A stretch of DNA of 64,000 nucleotides from Chrysophaeum taylorii. Lineage: Eukaryota; Sar; Pelagophyceae; Pelagomonadales; Pelagomonadaceae. The DNA lies in contig JAQMWT010000388.1 in assembly GCA_029834535.1 (NCBI GenBank), positions 1 through 64,000 on the forward strand, given 5' to 3'. Of this stretch, positions 55,072 to 64,000 are shown piece by piece. The notes beneath the pieces are model-generated. The model made no database searches. It saw only the letters and a program-made list of their open reading frames with translations, and was not told where the DNA came from. Both the position numbers and the translations under genes were made by a program. Each line of letters opens with the position of its first letter. Position 1 is the stretch's first letter.

Positions 55072-56577
55072 CGACGAACGAGCCCCCCGCCGAGACGCGT
55101 TATCTCAAAGATACTTCTGCAAGTCGGGGACCTCCGACGAGTGAGTCACGTCAAGTCAACAACGACGAAATCATCTTCTTCACCGCCGTGTCTTTTGTTG
55201 TTGTGTGCCCGTTTCGCGCCACCGACCCGAGCGTTCGTTCGCCTGACGACGTGACCGTCTCGAGATCAAAAAAAGTCTCGAATCGCCTTCTCCAAGTCCC
55301 CGCGCACCTCGACGGCGGGGACCCGACGCGCATGATCGAGCCCTCCTGTGATAGTTGGCTGTTTCCAGCGGTGTGTCTCGCTGTTTCCGTGGCGCCAAGG
55401 GACGCGTTCCTGGTGGTGCTGGTCCACGAGTATAGACTTTCTTCTTGTCTTTCGTCTGATGCGTATGTATATGTAAGATACTTCGCGCACGCATTTTTTC
55501 GGGTGGTGGTCCCCCGACCCTTCTTCCATGAAGACTGGTCGTGCCATCCCTCGTCGGAGACGCACGCGTCCAGGAGGGATACCGCGACGCTCCTGCGACG
55601 ATGGGCTGATAGGCGCCGGCCTACGACAGACATTAAATGCTCGCGCGTGTGTTTCGAGACACCAGCCGTGATTGTACAACGGTTGTTGACCGATTGCAGT
55701 TTTGGGGTCCTTCGTACGTACAAGAGGTGGTGGTGGGATTTGGGATTTACCATGTGACATTTTGTGACGCAGTGTCGCGTCAACAAAATTAACGTCAACA
55801 AGGTTTAAGGATTGCTGTTCTTTCAATTGCAGCCCTTAATGTCCGTCCGGAAACAGGGGTATCATCAAAGACCACAGAATCGTAAACCCTACTGGGGTCG
55901 CAACTGGAACAATCCGCGCGAGATATTACTACAAGTAGTGTGCAACTACAAGTAGCCTATGTATCTTAAAGGATGTGAAACTAACTTCAGTGAAAGTCGC
56001 TGAAAGGGGACTGCATTGATTGCGCGAGGAGAGAGAGAGGTAGTTTGGGAAGGTTAGAGTGGCTGAGACGGTCAAGGTACCCAGTGGGTGGTACTTGAAA
56101 GGCGGATGTACCCCAAGGCCTAATCGGGGTCATCGCCTAGCCGCGAGGCAGGCATATCATAGGGTGTAGTCTCACTCTCTATTTTAATTACTATTTTCCC
56201 TTCGCAATCTGCCCGGGCTCTTTCGTCGGTCTGAGCCTTCGTCGGCCAATGTCCTCCTCCCGAGTCTCCCTTTCTCTTGCTCGCGCCGTTTTCTCGCTGT
56301 TCTTCTTTTCATTCCGTCGCTCTCCTTTTCCGCCTTTTTGTTTGCTCTTACCCGGCTCTTTCTTCGCCGTCCTCGCACCGTCTCCGCCCCGTTTTGCGCT
56401 ATCGGCCTCTCCATTTGCTCTCTGCTTCTGCCCCCCCGTGCCCTTTTCCTTTTTTTTTTCTTCGCCGTCCTCAGTGCTCTCTTCTTCTCTTAGTTTTTCT
56501 TCCTCTGCAATCATCCCTCCATTCTGCCTCTTTCGGGCTGGGGTGATTGCCATGAAAATAATAAAACAACAACAGCT
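55072..56577. other. Intergenic region without a recognised gene
   Basis: Several open stretches exist on both strands but none shows a domain or coding composition. At about 56120-56160 the sequence CCTAATCGGGGTCATCGCC matches the repeat B core. From 56170 to 56570 the plus strand is strongly pyrimidine-rich, probably the 3' untranslated region or flank of the minus-strand dynein gene. Confidence 0.5.
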
Positions 56578-58341
56578 TCATGTGGCGATCTGAGATTCGT
56601 CGAGGGTGACACCCTCGACCTTACTCTCGTCGTCTTCTGCCTCCTTGATCATGTTGAGGAAGTTGGCGTCGACAGTGCGGAGCTGCTCCTCCATCTTGGC
56701 GTCCTTCTTTTCCTTTTCGTCGAGGCACTCCTTCTTGCGCGCTTCGGCCTCGAGAGCCTTAGCGCGGCGGAGGTCGCGCTCGCGTTGCTCGAGATTTTTC
56801 TCTTGTTTGGTCTCGCGGTCGAGCATGGTGGCGATCGCGTTCTTCTCGTTGGCCTGCGGCGCCGCGAGGGACTCGCAGACTTCGAGGAGCGACACAGTGC
56901 CGTTGGCGTCGCCCACCGCCACAAGACGGCCGGTGCCGTTGGAGACGGCGATGCTCGAGAGCGCCGCATCGCCGACCTTGTGGGAGTACGCGACCTCGTT
57001 CTGACGATAAAAGTAGTCCCAAATGTCGACAACGCCGTCCATGCGAGTCACGAAGAAGACGCCGGCCCTCGTGGGCGACCAGCATCCCGCCGTCAAGTAG
57101 GCGCTATGGTACTTGGTAGTCATGATCGGCGTTTTCAAATCCTCCATCCAGATGCGCGCGGTCCAGTCGCCAACGCTCATGAAGAACTTGTTGTGCGTTG
57201 GGTTGCGCTGGATCGAGACGATGGGGCCGTGGTGCTTACCAGCCCCCGCGTCGTACACCGTGATCCCGTTGTTTTGCTTGCGATTTCTGAGGTTGACGGC
57301 GAGGACGATGCCCTGCTCGGTGCCGACGAGATACTTTGTCGGGATCTCTTTGTTGTACTCCATCGACGAGCCGCCGAGGACCATCCCGCCGCCGCCCTTT
57401 GCGTCCGAATCCAGAATTAGCTTGTCGACGGGTTCGCCGAGTCGTCGCGTGTCCCACCACAGCATCTGGCCGTCCGTCGACACGGACGCGCATTGGTTGC
57501 CCGTCTTGGACGATATCCAGAAGACGTCGTAAATGGGGTCGTGGTGGCTCTTCTCGATGACGGAAGATTCTGCGGGGGCGCCCCCGCCCTGGCGGCGCAG
57601 GTCGTAAAATGTCACGAGACCGTTGTACGACCCGCCCACCAACGTGTCGGTAGATTTTGGGTTGAACCTCAAGCAACACAGCGGGCTCGGCGGCACAAGC
57701 GTGACGTCAGGCGTGTTCGGGTTGACGACATCCCAAATGTACGATTGCACCGGCAGCCTCGCCGACGTGAAGCGCTGGTCTTGAAAATTGAGGATTGAGT
57801 ACGACACAGCGATCTTCGTCGGGCCCTCGGGGTGCCAGTTGATGCTCGTCGCGGTGCGCGTCGTCGCGTTCGGATCGCGAAACACGGCCAACCCCTTGGC
57901 ACTCGGCGGTTCCCCAGACCAGTCGCGGTCATCGCTGTCAAAATACTCCTCGTAGATGTCGATCGTATTGTTCTGCCGCATGCACCGCGAGATGATAGGT
58001 CCCAAGATCTTTATCGTCGCCTTGTACTCCTCGTCCTTCTCCGCCTTCTTCCGATACCGGTTGACGTCCGTCGGCTCGCTCGCGTCAACGTCCTTTGGCC
58101 ACCCGCCCTCGAGGTGACGCATGCTCGAGTGCTTCACCACCAACCGCTCGGTGTTGGCCTCGTGCTCGCTCATGTGGGGCGACGTGTCCAACACGGCCAC
58201 GCTCGGGTTCCGAAGCAGGTACTCCGCACCCTGTTCCTCGTTTGGAGGGATCGAGCACAGCACGCGCGCCTCGACGTCCTGGAACCGCACCTGCTTTCCA
58301 AAGTCGCTCCGGACTTTGGTGTATAAGTAGGCCACCTCCAT
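56578..58341 (-). CDS. DNAI2: Axonemal outer-arm dynein intermediate chain 2
   Basis: 587 residues in one exon, starting at the ATG at 58341 (MEVAYLYTKVRSDFGKQ), which matches the conserved N-terminus of the family; an earlier ATG 13 codons upstream would add MHSSNNAP plus an Ile run and is less likely. The protein belongs to the DNAI2/IC2/ODA6 family, WD-repeat subunits that link outer-arm dynein heavy chains to the doublet microtubule. Family stretches are clear: PSVAVLDTSPHMSEHEANT, RHLEGGWPKDVD, SINWHPEG, several WD-type blades ending WD (SYIWD, MLWWDTRR, ARIWMEDLK, VDIWDYFYRQNEVAYSHKVG), and a Lys/Glu-rich coiled-coil tail from about residue 495. It implies a motile flagellum. It is divergent to the GGPP synthase gene with 271 bp between the starts. 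Confidence 0.93.
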   Translation of the reverse strand: MEVAYLYTKVRSDFGKQVRFQDVEARVLCSIPPNEEQGAEYLLRNPSVAVLDTSPHMSEHEANTERLVVKHSSMRHLEGGWPKDVDASEPTDVNRYRKKAEKDEEYKATIKILGPIISRCMRQNNTIDIYEEYFDSDDRDWSGEPPSAKGLAVFRDPNATTRTATSINWHPEGPTKIAVSYSILNFQDQRFTSARLPVQSYIWDVVNPNTPDVTLVPPSPLCCLRFNPKSTDTLVGGSYNGLVTFYDLRRQGGGAPAESSVIEKSHHDPIYDVFWISSKTGNQCASVSTDGQMLWWDTRRLGEPVDKLILDSDAKGGGGMVLGGSSMEYNKEIPTKYLVGTEQGIVLAVNLRNRKQNNGITVYDAGAGKHHGPIVSIQRNPTHNKFFMSVGDWTARIWMEDLKTPIMTTKYHSAYLTAGCWSPTRAGVFFVTRMDGVVDIWDYFYRQNEVAYSHKVGDAALSSIAVSNGTGRLVAVGDANGTVSLLEVCESLAAPQANEKNAIATMLDRETKQEKNLEQRERDLRRAKALEAEARKKECLDEKEKKDAKMEEQLRTVDANFLNMIKEAEDDESKVEGVTLDESQIAT

Positions 58342-58612
58342 AATAATAATAATAAGAGGGGCGTTGTTCGAAGAGTGCACCGCGACGAGTTCCGTTCAAC
58401 GAACGAATCCCATTATTTTTGGAAGAAAGAAATGAAAATGGGGGGGGAAGATGACATTGTTCGCACGCCCAAAGTTCCGTTAAACGAATATTCGTTGTAG
58501 TGGATCGCGGTTCAACCCCTGGGTTCGCGAAGCGCCGAGACGAGTTCTCACGGACACACGGACGTACCTACAAAAGAAGGCTTGTTGCTGTTGTTGTTGT
58601 TGTACTTGAGGC

Positions 58613-59659
58613 ATGCTTGTTGTTGGAGTGGTTTTTGGTGCCATATGCACCCCAGGCTTGGCGCTGGGGGTGAGTGGGGTCCAGCAGAGCACGCGGGGGT
58701 CGTCCGTGGCGCGATGTGCCTTGATGCAGCGACCCAAGGTGGACCGGCTGGCTGTCGAGTCTGAGTTCGACCTCGCGGCGTACTTCGGGAAGAAGGTGGC
58801 CGCTGTTGAACGCGCGCTGGATGCGTCCCTAAAATCATCGACCCCCGAGACCGCGAAGATCATCGAGGCGATGCGGTACAGCCTCCTCGCCGGCGGCAAG
58901 CGAGTGAGGCCTATCATGTGCGTCGCGGCGTGCGAGATGCTTGGCGGGACGGAAACGATGGCGATGCCGACGGCCGTCGCCGTCGAGATGATCCACACCA
59001 TGTCTCTCATCCACGACGACCTCCCCAGCATGGACGACGACGACCTGCGCCGCGGCAAGCCGACGAACCACGTGGTGTACGGCGAGGACGTCGCGATTCT
59101 CGCGGGCGACGCGCTTCTCTCGACGTCGTTCGCCCACTGCGCCAAGGGCTCCTCCGAGGCCCGCGTCCCCGCCGAACGCATCGTCGAGGTCATTCGGAGG
59201 CTCGGCGAGGCCGTGAGCGAGGTGGGTCTTGCCGGCGGACAAGTTATGGATCTCGAGTGCGAGGCCAAAACGGACGTCGCGCTGGAAGATCTCACTTGGA
59301 TCCACACCCACAAGACGGCAAAGCTCCTCGAGGTTTCTGTGGCCGCCGGCGCCGTCCTCGCCGGCGCTTCCCCTCACGACGTCAGCTTGTGCGAGACCTA
59401 CGCCAAGGACATCGGCCTCGCGTTCCAGATCGCCGACGATATCCTCGACGTCACCAAGTCGACCGAGGACCTCGGCAAGACGGCGGGCAAGGACGTCGAC
59501 GCCGACAAAACAACCTACGTCAAGTTGATGGGCCTCGACGGCGCGCGCGAGGAGGCCGACAGGCTTTACCAGGAGGCCCTCAGCTCCCTCGAACCCTTTG
59601 GCGACCGCGCTGATCCCCTCATCGCCATCGCCAAGTTCATCGTCGAGCGCGAGTCTTGA
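58613..59659 (+). CDS. Geranylgeranyl diphosphate synthase, probably plastidial
   Basis: 348 residues. A trans-type prenyl diphosphate synthase that extends an allylic diphosphate with isopentenyl diphosphate. The first Asp-rich motif is [10 protein letters not shown] (residues 135-144), with four residues between the two Asp pairs as in plant and bacterial GGPP synthases; the second is DDILD (275-279). GGKRVRP (near 94-100), GLAGGQVMD (206-213) and the KD-DADKTTY segment are also present. The N-terminus ([19 protein letters not shown]) is a signal peptide, followed by a Ser/Arg-rich stretch, as expected for import into a complex plastid, where GGPP feeds carotenoids, chlorophyll phytyl chains and quinones. 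Farnesyl or polyprenyl products cannot be excluded from sequence alone. Confidence 0.9.
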   Translation: MLVVGVVFGAICTPGLALGVSGVQQSTRGSSVARCALMQRPKVDRLAVESEFDLAAYFGKKVAAVERALDASLKSSTPETAKIIEAMRYSLLAGGKRVRPIMCVAACEMLGGTETMAMPTAVAVEMIHTMSLIHDDLPSMDDDDLRRGKPTNHVVYGEDVAILAGDALLSTSFAHCAKGSSEARVPAERIVEVIRRLGEAVSEVGLAGGQVMDLECEAKTDVALEDLTWIHTHKTAKLLEVSVAAGAVLAGASPHDVSLCETYAKDIGLAFQIADDILDVTKSTEDLGKTAGKDVDADKTTYVKLMGLDGAREEADRLYQEALSSLEPFGDRADPLIAIAKFIVERES

Positions 59660-60055
59660 AGAAACCGTCGATACGACGACGACGCCGCCGCCCCCCAAGC
59701 TGTGGGCTCAATAAACAAGCGATGAGGATTTTCGTTGTTTTTCTCGTTGTTTTCGACAGACATCGTTCGCATCGACGAGGCTCTCTCGGCAGGCAGCAGC
59801 GTGAACAAACCTCCTCATCTTCTTCGGTAAATAAACTTCGGTGCCGCAGCATCCCCGCCGTCGCCGCCGCGCGCCGCTGAAAGACATGTCTTCCAGTCCC
59901 GCCGACACGATACTAAAAAGCAACAACAACAAACAAACAAACAAACAAACAAACAAACAAACAAACGCGGTGGGTGGGTGCGTGTGATATACTCCGTTTC
60001 GTACAAACACTACAACTCTAAAAAAAGCTCATGAGTTCGTTCGTTCGTTCGTTCG
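59660..60055. other. Spacer between converging genes; (AAAC)n tract
   Basis: Contains AATAAA-type stretches near 59709 and 59828 that may serve as polyadenylation signals for the GGPP synthase transcript, and a pure (AAAC)n run at 59930-59966. (TTCG)n is present near 60036-60057. No gene is supported. Confidence 0.55.
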
Positions 60056-61240
60056 TTAATCACGGTGCGTGTGCCCGCGGCTTTTGGCTGTTTCCGACGC
60101 GCGCATCAGGCGGGGGCCCTCTCGTAAGACGAGATCCTCCTCCTCCTCCTCCTCCTCATAGTAGCGACCGCGCGCTTCGGCTTGCAATAAGGAGGAGGAG
60201 AAGCGAGACGAAGGTCGCTCTCGACGCTCTCGACGTCGACGAAAGTCGGGAAGACAAAAGTGGGCAACGCAGTCCCAGAGAAGGGCCAGGGCGAGAACGC
60301 CGAGCAACAGGCACAGAAGGGCGCCGACGTAGACGAGGAGCTTGCCGGCGGGCGGGGCGTCGGGGGCGAGGAGGTCGTGGAGTACGTCGCGCGCGCGACG
60401 GAGGGCGAGCTTTGGCGTCGAGACGGCCGGCGACTCGAAAACAAGTTCGTCGAGGTGCCATTCTCGAAGCCTGGTGGCCCAGCTGCCCCAGGTCCGCCAA
60501 AAGTGCTTCCAGGTCGGCCGGACGAGCACAAAGCCGACGAGGACGTAGCGCGTTTCGTCGTCGTCCATAACGGGTCGCGCGGAGTGAAGGGCGAGCGAGG
60601 GGTGCGTCCAGGCCTCGCCGACGCGCACGCCGGCGAGCGCGTGGCGGAAGGAGGGAAAATAGGTGCCTGCCGTCGAGCGGTGCGTCGCGGTGAGCGCGAC
60701 GCCGAACGACAGCTCGCAGCCGTCGCGATGCTTTACGAGGCCTCGCTGGCCTCGGCCGTCGTACTTAACGACGAAGAGATCGCGGAGGGACAGGTTCTCG
60801 GTGCGAACCCCGTAGCTGCGGACGAGGATGGGGAAGACGCGATTATGGACGACCTCGCGGAGATCGAGACCCGACACGCTTTCGACGGCGACGTCGGTCG
60901 TCGGATACCACGCGTGGCGCGCCGTCAGCCATCCGCCCGTCGCCGCCGCGTGCGCCTCGCACAAGCGCACGATCTCGCTCGCCTCGGCCTCGCTCAGAAC
61001 GTTGCGCACCCGACGCACATCGACGACAGCGTTGTCCGGCGAGAGCCACATGATCATCATCGGCACGCAGAGGTGCAGCAGCATCCACCCGAGCGTCGTC
61101 AACGCCGCGTCCACCACGGCGTCCTCGTCGCGTTTTTTTGCAGGATGGCGGATTCGTCCCCAGGCGCGGACGACAGAACGTACCGACACCGGCGCGGCGA
61201 CTCCCAGCCACAGCGCCCCGCCGAGCCACTCGAAGCGCAT
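60056..61240 (-). CDS. Membrane-anchored 2-oxoglutarate/Fe(II) oxygenase, prolyl 4-hydroxylase-like
   Basis: 394 residues in one exon. The catalytic core at about residues 150-240 shows FVVKYDGRGQRGLVKHRDG with the H-x-D iron ligands (H171, D173), GTYFPSF, the distal His in ALHSARPV (H219), and RYVLVGF with the Arg that binds 2-oxoglutarate (R231). This is the double-stranded beta-helix of P4H-like dioxygenases. Hydrophobic segments at about 46-66 and 302-326 (VYVGALLCLLLGVLALALLW) would anchor it in a membrane, probably with the catalytic part in the ER or Golgi lumen. The tail has a Glu run (YYEEEEEEED). The substrate is unknown; collagen-like or cell-wall glycoproteins are guesses. The start is 82 bp from that of the divergent sugar transporter. 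Confidence 0.8.
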   Translation of the reverse strand: MRFEWLGGALWLGVAAPVSVRSVVRAWGRIRHPAKKRDEDAVVDAALTTLGWMLLHLCVPMMIMWLSPDNAVVDVRRVRNVLSEAEASEIVRLCEAHAAATGGWLTARHAWYPTTDVAVESVSGLDLREVVHNRVFPILVRSYGVRTENLSLRDLFVVKYDGRGQRGLVKHRDGCELSFGVALTATHRSTAGTYFPSFRHALAGVRVGEAWTHPSLALHSARPVMDDDETRYVLVGFVLVRPTWKHFWRTWGSWATRLREWHLDELVFESPAVSTPKLALRRARDVLHDLLAPDAPPAGKLLVYVGALLCLLLGVLALALLWDCVAHFCLPDFRRRRERRERPSSRFSSSLLQAEARGRYYEEEEEEEDLVLREGPRLMRASETAKSRGHTHRD

Positions 61241-61261
61241 GCGGCTCTTTCTTCCTTTCTA

Positions 61262-61290
61262 GCTCTTTCTTTCTTTCTTTCTTTCTCCCT
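61262..61290. repeat. (TTTC)n tract in a divergent promoter
   Basis: Pyrimidine-rich tetranucleotide repeat in the 82-bp gap between the starts of the oxygenase and the sugar transporter genes. Confidence 0.8.
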
Positions 61291-61322
61291 TCCTTCCTCA
61301 AGCTCTTTCTTTTTCTTGGTCG

Positions 61323-62840
61323 ATGGAGAAGGTGGTGTACCCGCGGTTGTTGGCGGCGTTTCTGTTCCCCGCTCTGGGTGGGCTCCTGTACGGGTACGAC
61401 ATCGGCGCGACTGCCATGGTGCTCTTCGACCTCGAGTCAGCCGAGTACTCAGGGACGAAGTGGTATTCGCGGGTGCGCGAGAGTCCGGTAATCCAGGGGT
61501 TGATCACATCGATGGTGACGGTCGGCGCCGTGATCGGGTCGCTCGCGTGCTTGAAGCTGGAAATGACGTTGGGACGGCGCGCCGAGCTTATGGTGGCGGC
61601 ATCGCTGTACATCATAGGGTCGCTAGGCGAGTACGCGTCGGCGGACATTTTCTGGCTGTGCGTCGCGCGGTGCGCGTACGGCGTCGGAGTCGGGTTCGCG
61701 ATGCACGGGGCGCCGTCGTACATCGCCGAGACGGCGCCCGCCCACCTCCGGGGCGGTCTCGTGTCGGCGAAGGAAGCGATGATTGTCGTTGGCATGCTCG
61801 CGGGATACGCGGCGGGCGACGCCTACCGGCGGGTCGAGGGTGGCTGGCGATCTACCTTTCTCACCGCTGCCCCCGTCGGGATCTTCATGCTCGCTGGCAT
61901 GATCGCGCTGCCGCGGTCGCCGCGGTGGCTCGCGCTCCGGGGCCGCCGCGACGAGGCCAAGCGCGCGATGCGCTTCGTGGCTCCGGACGCCTCGGACGAG
62001 GTCTTCGACGCGCTCTTCCCAAAAGTTGTCATCGACGATTATCTCGAGGAGCTCGACGACGATGTCCACGACGGACGCCCCCCCGAGATGTGCTGCGGCT
62101 TCGTTATCCCCAAGACCTCGCTCGTCGCTGATCCGGCGAGTCGTTTGGGCTTGGTCGCCGGCGTCGGCCTCGTCGTCCTCCAGCAGGTCACGGGCCAGCC
62201 GTCGGTCCTTTATTATGCCGCCCAGCTCTTCGATACCGTCGGCCTCGGGAGCTCGGCAACCATATACCTCGCATCCTGGAAACTCCTCTGCACCTCGCTC
62301 GCCGTCACGAGCGTCGACGCTTTCGGGAGGCGCGCGCTACTCTTCGCCGGAACTTGCGTGATGGCCGTTTCCCTCGCCGGCCTCGCCTGCCTCACCCTCC
62401 CGTATGTCAACGCCTCGGCATACTTTGTTCTCGTCTGCATGTTCCTCTACATCGGCGGCTACCAGATCGGCTTTGGTCCCGTCACCTGGACGGTCATATC
62501 CGAGATTTTCCCCCTCGCTCGCCGCGGCCAGGCGCTCGCCGTCGCTACCGTCACTAACTTCACCTTGAATGCCCTCGTCACCTTCGTGGCGGCTCCCCTC
62601 CTCGCTGTGTCCGCGCCGGCCTGCTTCGCCGCCTTCTTCTTCCTCACGCTCTACACCATCCGTTTCGTCCACGTCCACGTTCCCGAGACCCGCGGACTCG
62701 CCCTCGAACAGATCACCACCATGCTCAGGGAGCGCGCCGCCGCCGCCAAGGACACCTCCGTCTCCTACGGCGCCCTGCCTTCCGCGGAATCAAAATACGC
62801 CCCCTCCATCGACCTTGTCCCCTCCTCTGCGCGCCACTGA
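61323..62840 (+). CDS. MFS sugar transporter (sugar porter family)
   Basis: 505 residues with about 12 membrane helices. Signatures of the sugar porter family are present in order: GGLLYGYDIGA in helix 1, LGRRAEL in the helix 2-3 loop, the ARCAYGVGVGFA and PSYIAETAPAHLRG stretch (helices 4-5), a PRSPRWLALRGR loop after helix 6 (PESPRWL in the family), QQVTGQPSVLYYA in helix 7, DAFGRRAL in the helix 8-9 loop, and VPETRGLALEQI after helix 12. It would move a hexose or polyol with protons or by facilitation. The long central loop has an acidic segment (LEELDDDVHDG). Substrate and membrane (plasma membrane, vacuole or plastid) cannot be told from sequence. Confidence 0.92.
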   Translation: MEKVVYPRLLAAFLFPALGGLLYGYDIGATAMVLFDLESAEYSGTKWYSRVRESPVIQGLITSMVTVGAVIGSLACLKLEMTLGRRAELMVAASLYIIGSLGEYASADIFWLCVARCAYGVGVGFAMHGAPSYIAETAPAHLRGGLVSAKEAMIVVGMLAGYAAGDAYRRVEGGWRSTFLTAAPVGIFMLAGMIALPRSPRWLALRGRRDEAKRAMRFVAPDASDEVFDALFPKVVIDDYLEELDDDVHDGRPPEMCCGFVIPKTSLVADPASRLGLVAGVGLVVLQQVTGQPSVLYYAAQLFDTVGLGSSATIYLASWKLLCTSLAVTSVDAFGRRALLFAGTCVMAVSLAGLACLTLPYVNASAYFVLVCMFLYIGGYQIGFGPVTWTVISEIFPLARRGQALAVATVTNFTLNALVTFVAAPLLAVSAPACFAAFFFLTLYTIRFVHVHVPETRGLALEQITTMLRERAAAAKDTSVSYGALPSAESKYAPSIDLVPSSARH

Positions 62841-63315
62841 CGCGAGAGATTTGGTGTTTTTTTTATTATGAAAAAGACGTGGTGGCTTGGCTTCTTCTTC
62901 CGGTGCGTTGCCTTTCTCCCGTTCAGTCGCGGCGGCGGGGTCGCGTCCACTTCTGACGGCGCGGTAGTACGCGGCGTATTAGGAGAAGTAGGAGTGGTGG
63001 TGGTTGAGATCTACCGCCGTCTGTCTCTACGCGAAGCAAGAACACCACGCCCGGAGGTCCCGCCGGTGATATATATATATATACTTGTCCCGTCGTTATG
63101 GACCGACAGCTCCTCAGAAAGACCACCACACACACACACACACACACACAAACCCCGTGCTCCTTGCTCAAGAGCCCGCGCAGCTGCGGCGAGCTTGTCC
63201 TTCCCGCGCCGGGCTACGAAAAATCACCACCACCCCCTCAAGATAGTTTGTTTGTTGGAGCCGTTGGGAGGTTTAGTCTCAGTCCGAACGGACTCGATCG
63301 CGAATAGAGAAGACG
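62841..63315. repeat. Intergenic region with (AT)n and (AC)n tracts
   Basis: An ATATATATATATATA run at 63069-63083 and a (CA)n run at about 63124-63150. The AT run, about 235 bp before the next start codon, could act as a promoter element, but this is only a possibility. An open frame crossing the region on the plus strand has no coding character. Confidence 0.5.
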
Positions 63316-63711
63316 ATGGCACTACTCGAGTTCGACGGGTCCGGTCGGCGAAGCGTGGTCGCATTCGCTGGGCAGGTCGGCGAGGAGACGCGCGAGGTGC
63401 ACCCGCTCCAGACGCAGCTCGCGCGAGAAGAGGAACGCACCAAATCGTTCGAGGACGCGCGGGTGATGTATGGCTGCGGACTTGCGATGCGTCTCGCGAG
63501 CGAGGACGCCATGGGCTCGGAGGTCGCGCGGCTCCCCGGACTCCCGTCCTCGCACCTCATGCACGAGACCATCCGTGGTGACCACGAGCGGATCGACTTC
63601 TCGCACGTCCTCAACGTCCCGCACGCGGCCCCCGAAACGACCAAGCTCACGCTCCACGAGCGCGCTGAACGCAAGTTCGGCCTCACACCCGCCGACCACG
63701 CCTATCTCTAA
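63316..63711 (+). CDS. Proteasome maturation factor UMP1/POMP
   Basis: 131 residues in one exon, the usual size of the family. UMP1 sits inside half-proteasomes during 20S core assembly and is the first substrate of the finished particle. The conserved C-terminal half is clear: ARLPGLPSSHLMHETIRGDH, then ERIDFSHVLNVP, and HERAERKFGL near the end, matching the family pattern GLPSSNL..E.L.G...I...D and H..ME.K.GL. The N-terminal half is poorly conserved, as usual. It is plus strand, downstream of the sugar transporter, and its end converges with the partial gene at the window edge. Confidence 0.85.
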   Translation: MALLEFDGSGRRSVVAFAGQVGEETREVHPLQTQLAREEERTKSFEDARVMYGCGLAMRLASEDAMGSEVARLPGLPSSHLMHETIRGDHERIDFSHVLNVPHAAPETTKLTLHERAERKFGLTPADHAYL

Positions 63712-63769
63712 AATCCTCCTCCTCCACCTTCTCCACCACCGTAGGCGTGATGACAGACATATTGTAGCT

Positions 63770-64000
63770 TCAGACTTTGGCGTCTCCTATCTCGTTGTTG
63801 TTCTCCGTGATGGATATAATACTCTCCGAGCCTTTGGGCGGGAACATGCGTTTGTCGGCCCAGTCGCCGAGGACCCGGACGCGCGCGTTCCAAGCCACTT
63901 CTTTCCGCGTCTGCCACTTCCGCTTCTGGCGGTGGTTCTTGGCGTCGGCGATGCGCTGGTCAAAGTCGATTTTGGCGACTGTCACGTTGATGTGGCCCGA
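63770..64000 (-). CDS. C-terminal end of an unrecognised gene (partial)
   Basis: The minus-strand frame is open from the window edge to a stop at 63770. The visible 76 residues include IDFDQRIADAKNHRQKRKWQ, RKEVAWNARVRVLGDWADKR, then MFPPKGSESIISITENNNEI. The part is basic and probably helical. No family is recognised. The 5' part lies beyond the window; an ATG at 63985 is internal to the open frame. Confidence 0.55.
   Translation of the reverse strand, partial: SGHINVTVAKIDFDQRIADAKNHRQKRKWQTRKEVAWNARVRVLGDWADKRMFPPKGSESIISITENNNEIGDAKV

Noticed and set aside
55266-55826. 186-residue open frame on the minus strand
   Set aside because: No domain, composition rich in Arg/His/Pro, and overlapping open frames on both strands; looks like chance in GC-rich DNA.
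56110-56160. Possible C/D-box small RNA (GATGACC and CTGA-like boxes)
   Set aside because: Box spacing and terminal stem are not right, and the sequence is part of repeat B.
62868-63581. Long plus-strand open frame across the (AT)n and (AC)n tracts
   Set aside because: It runs through microsatellites and into the POMP gene in another frame; no protein-like character.

Overview
This is nuclear DNA from a eukaryote, most likely a photosynthetic protist with flagella. A stramenopile alga of the pelagophyte type fits best, but that is an inference from gene content. The genes are GC-rich and tightly packed, and the introns are tiny (41 to 75 bp for the clearest ones, with GT-AG ends). Two axonemal or sperm-flagellum family proteins (an outer-arm dynein intermediate chain and an IQCH-like protein) point to flagella. 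A geranylgeranyl diphosphate synthase with a leader peptide and a small protein with a signal peptide and TFAP-like motif point to a complex plastid.

Left part (1-37,100): a nested pile of mobile DNA with one host gene inside it. A decayed minus-strand coding unit (1-1448) is interrupted by a Ty3/gypsy-type LTR element (1484-12326), whose 3' LTR was later hit by a SINE-like repeat (11860-12222). Next comes a DNA transposon with 41-bp inverted ends and many copies of a GTGATGTGACC motif (12992-21546, 7-bp target duplication). It carries Mutator-like remnants and is split by a Ty1/copia element (16617-21494). The transposon sits 12 bp upstream of the start codon of an Orai-like four-helix membrane protein gene (21566-22612). 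Then follow a long (TTTG)n tract, an array of unnamed repeat B units, a Helitron helicase fragment, a second and better preserved copy of the same gypsy family on the minus strand (25370-35835), and a second Helitron fragment (36074-37085). Both gypsy copies carry a C5 cytosine DNA methyltransferase-like domain between the protease region and reverse transcriptase.

Right part (37,100-64,000): ordinary compact gene space. It holds bacterial-type RNase HII, a SAM methyltransferase whose stop codon comes from a SINE tail, an IQCH-like protein, a small plastid-type protein, a large membrane receptor on the minus strand, a U-box/armadillo protein, a NASP-type histone chaperone, the dynein intermediate chain, GGPP synthase, a membrane 2-oxoglutarate oxygenase, a sugar transporter, the proteasome assembly factor UMP1/POMP, and the end of an unrecognised gene.

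The two most unusual systems are the DNA-methyltransferase-bearing gypsy family and the receptor at 46637-51771. The receptor joins an apparently dead 5'-nucleotidase-like domain, a PBP1/ANF ligand-binding domain, one membrane helix and an intracellular PARP-type ADP-ribosyltransferase domain. Nothing here was checked against databases; gene models with introns are read by eye.
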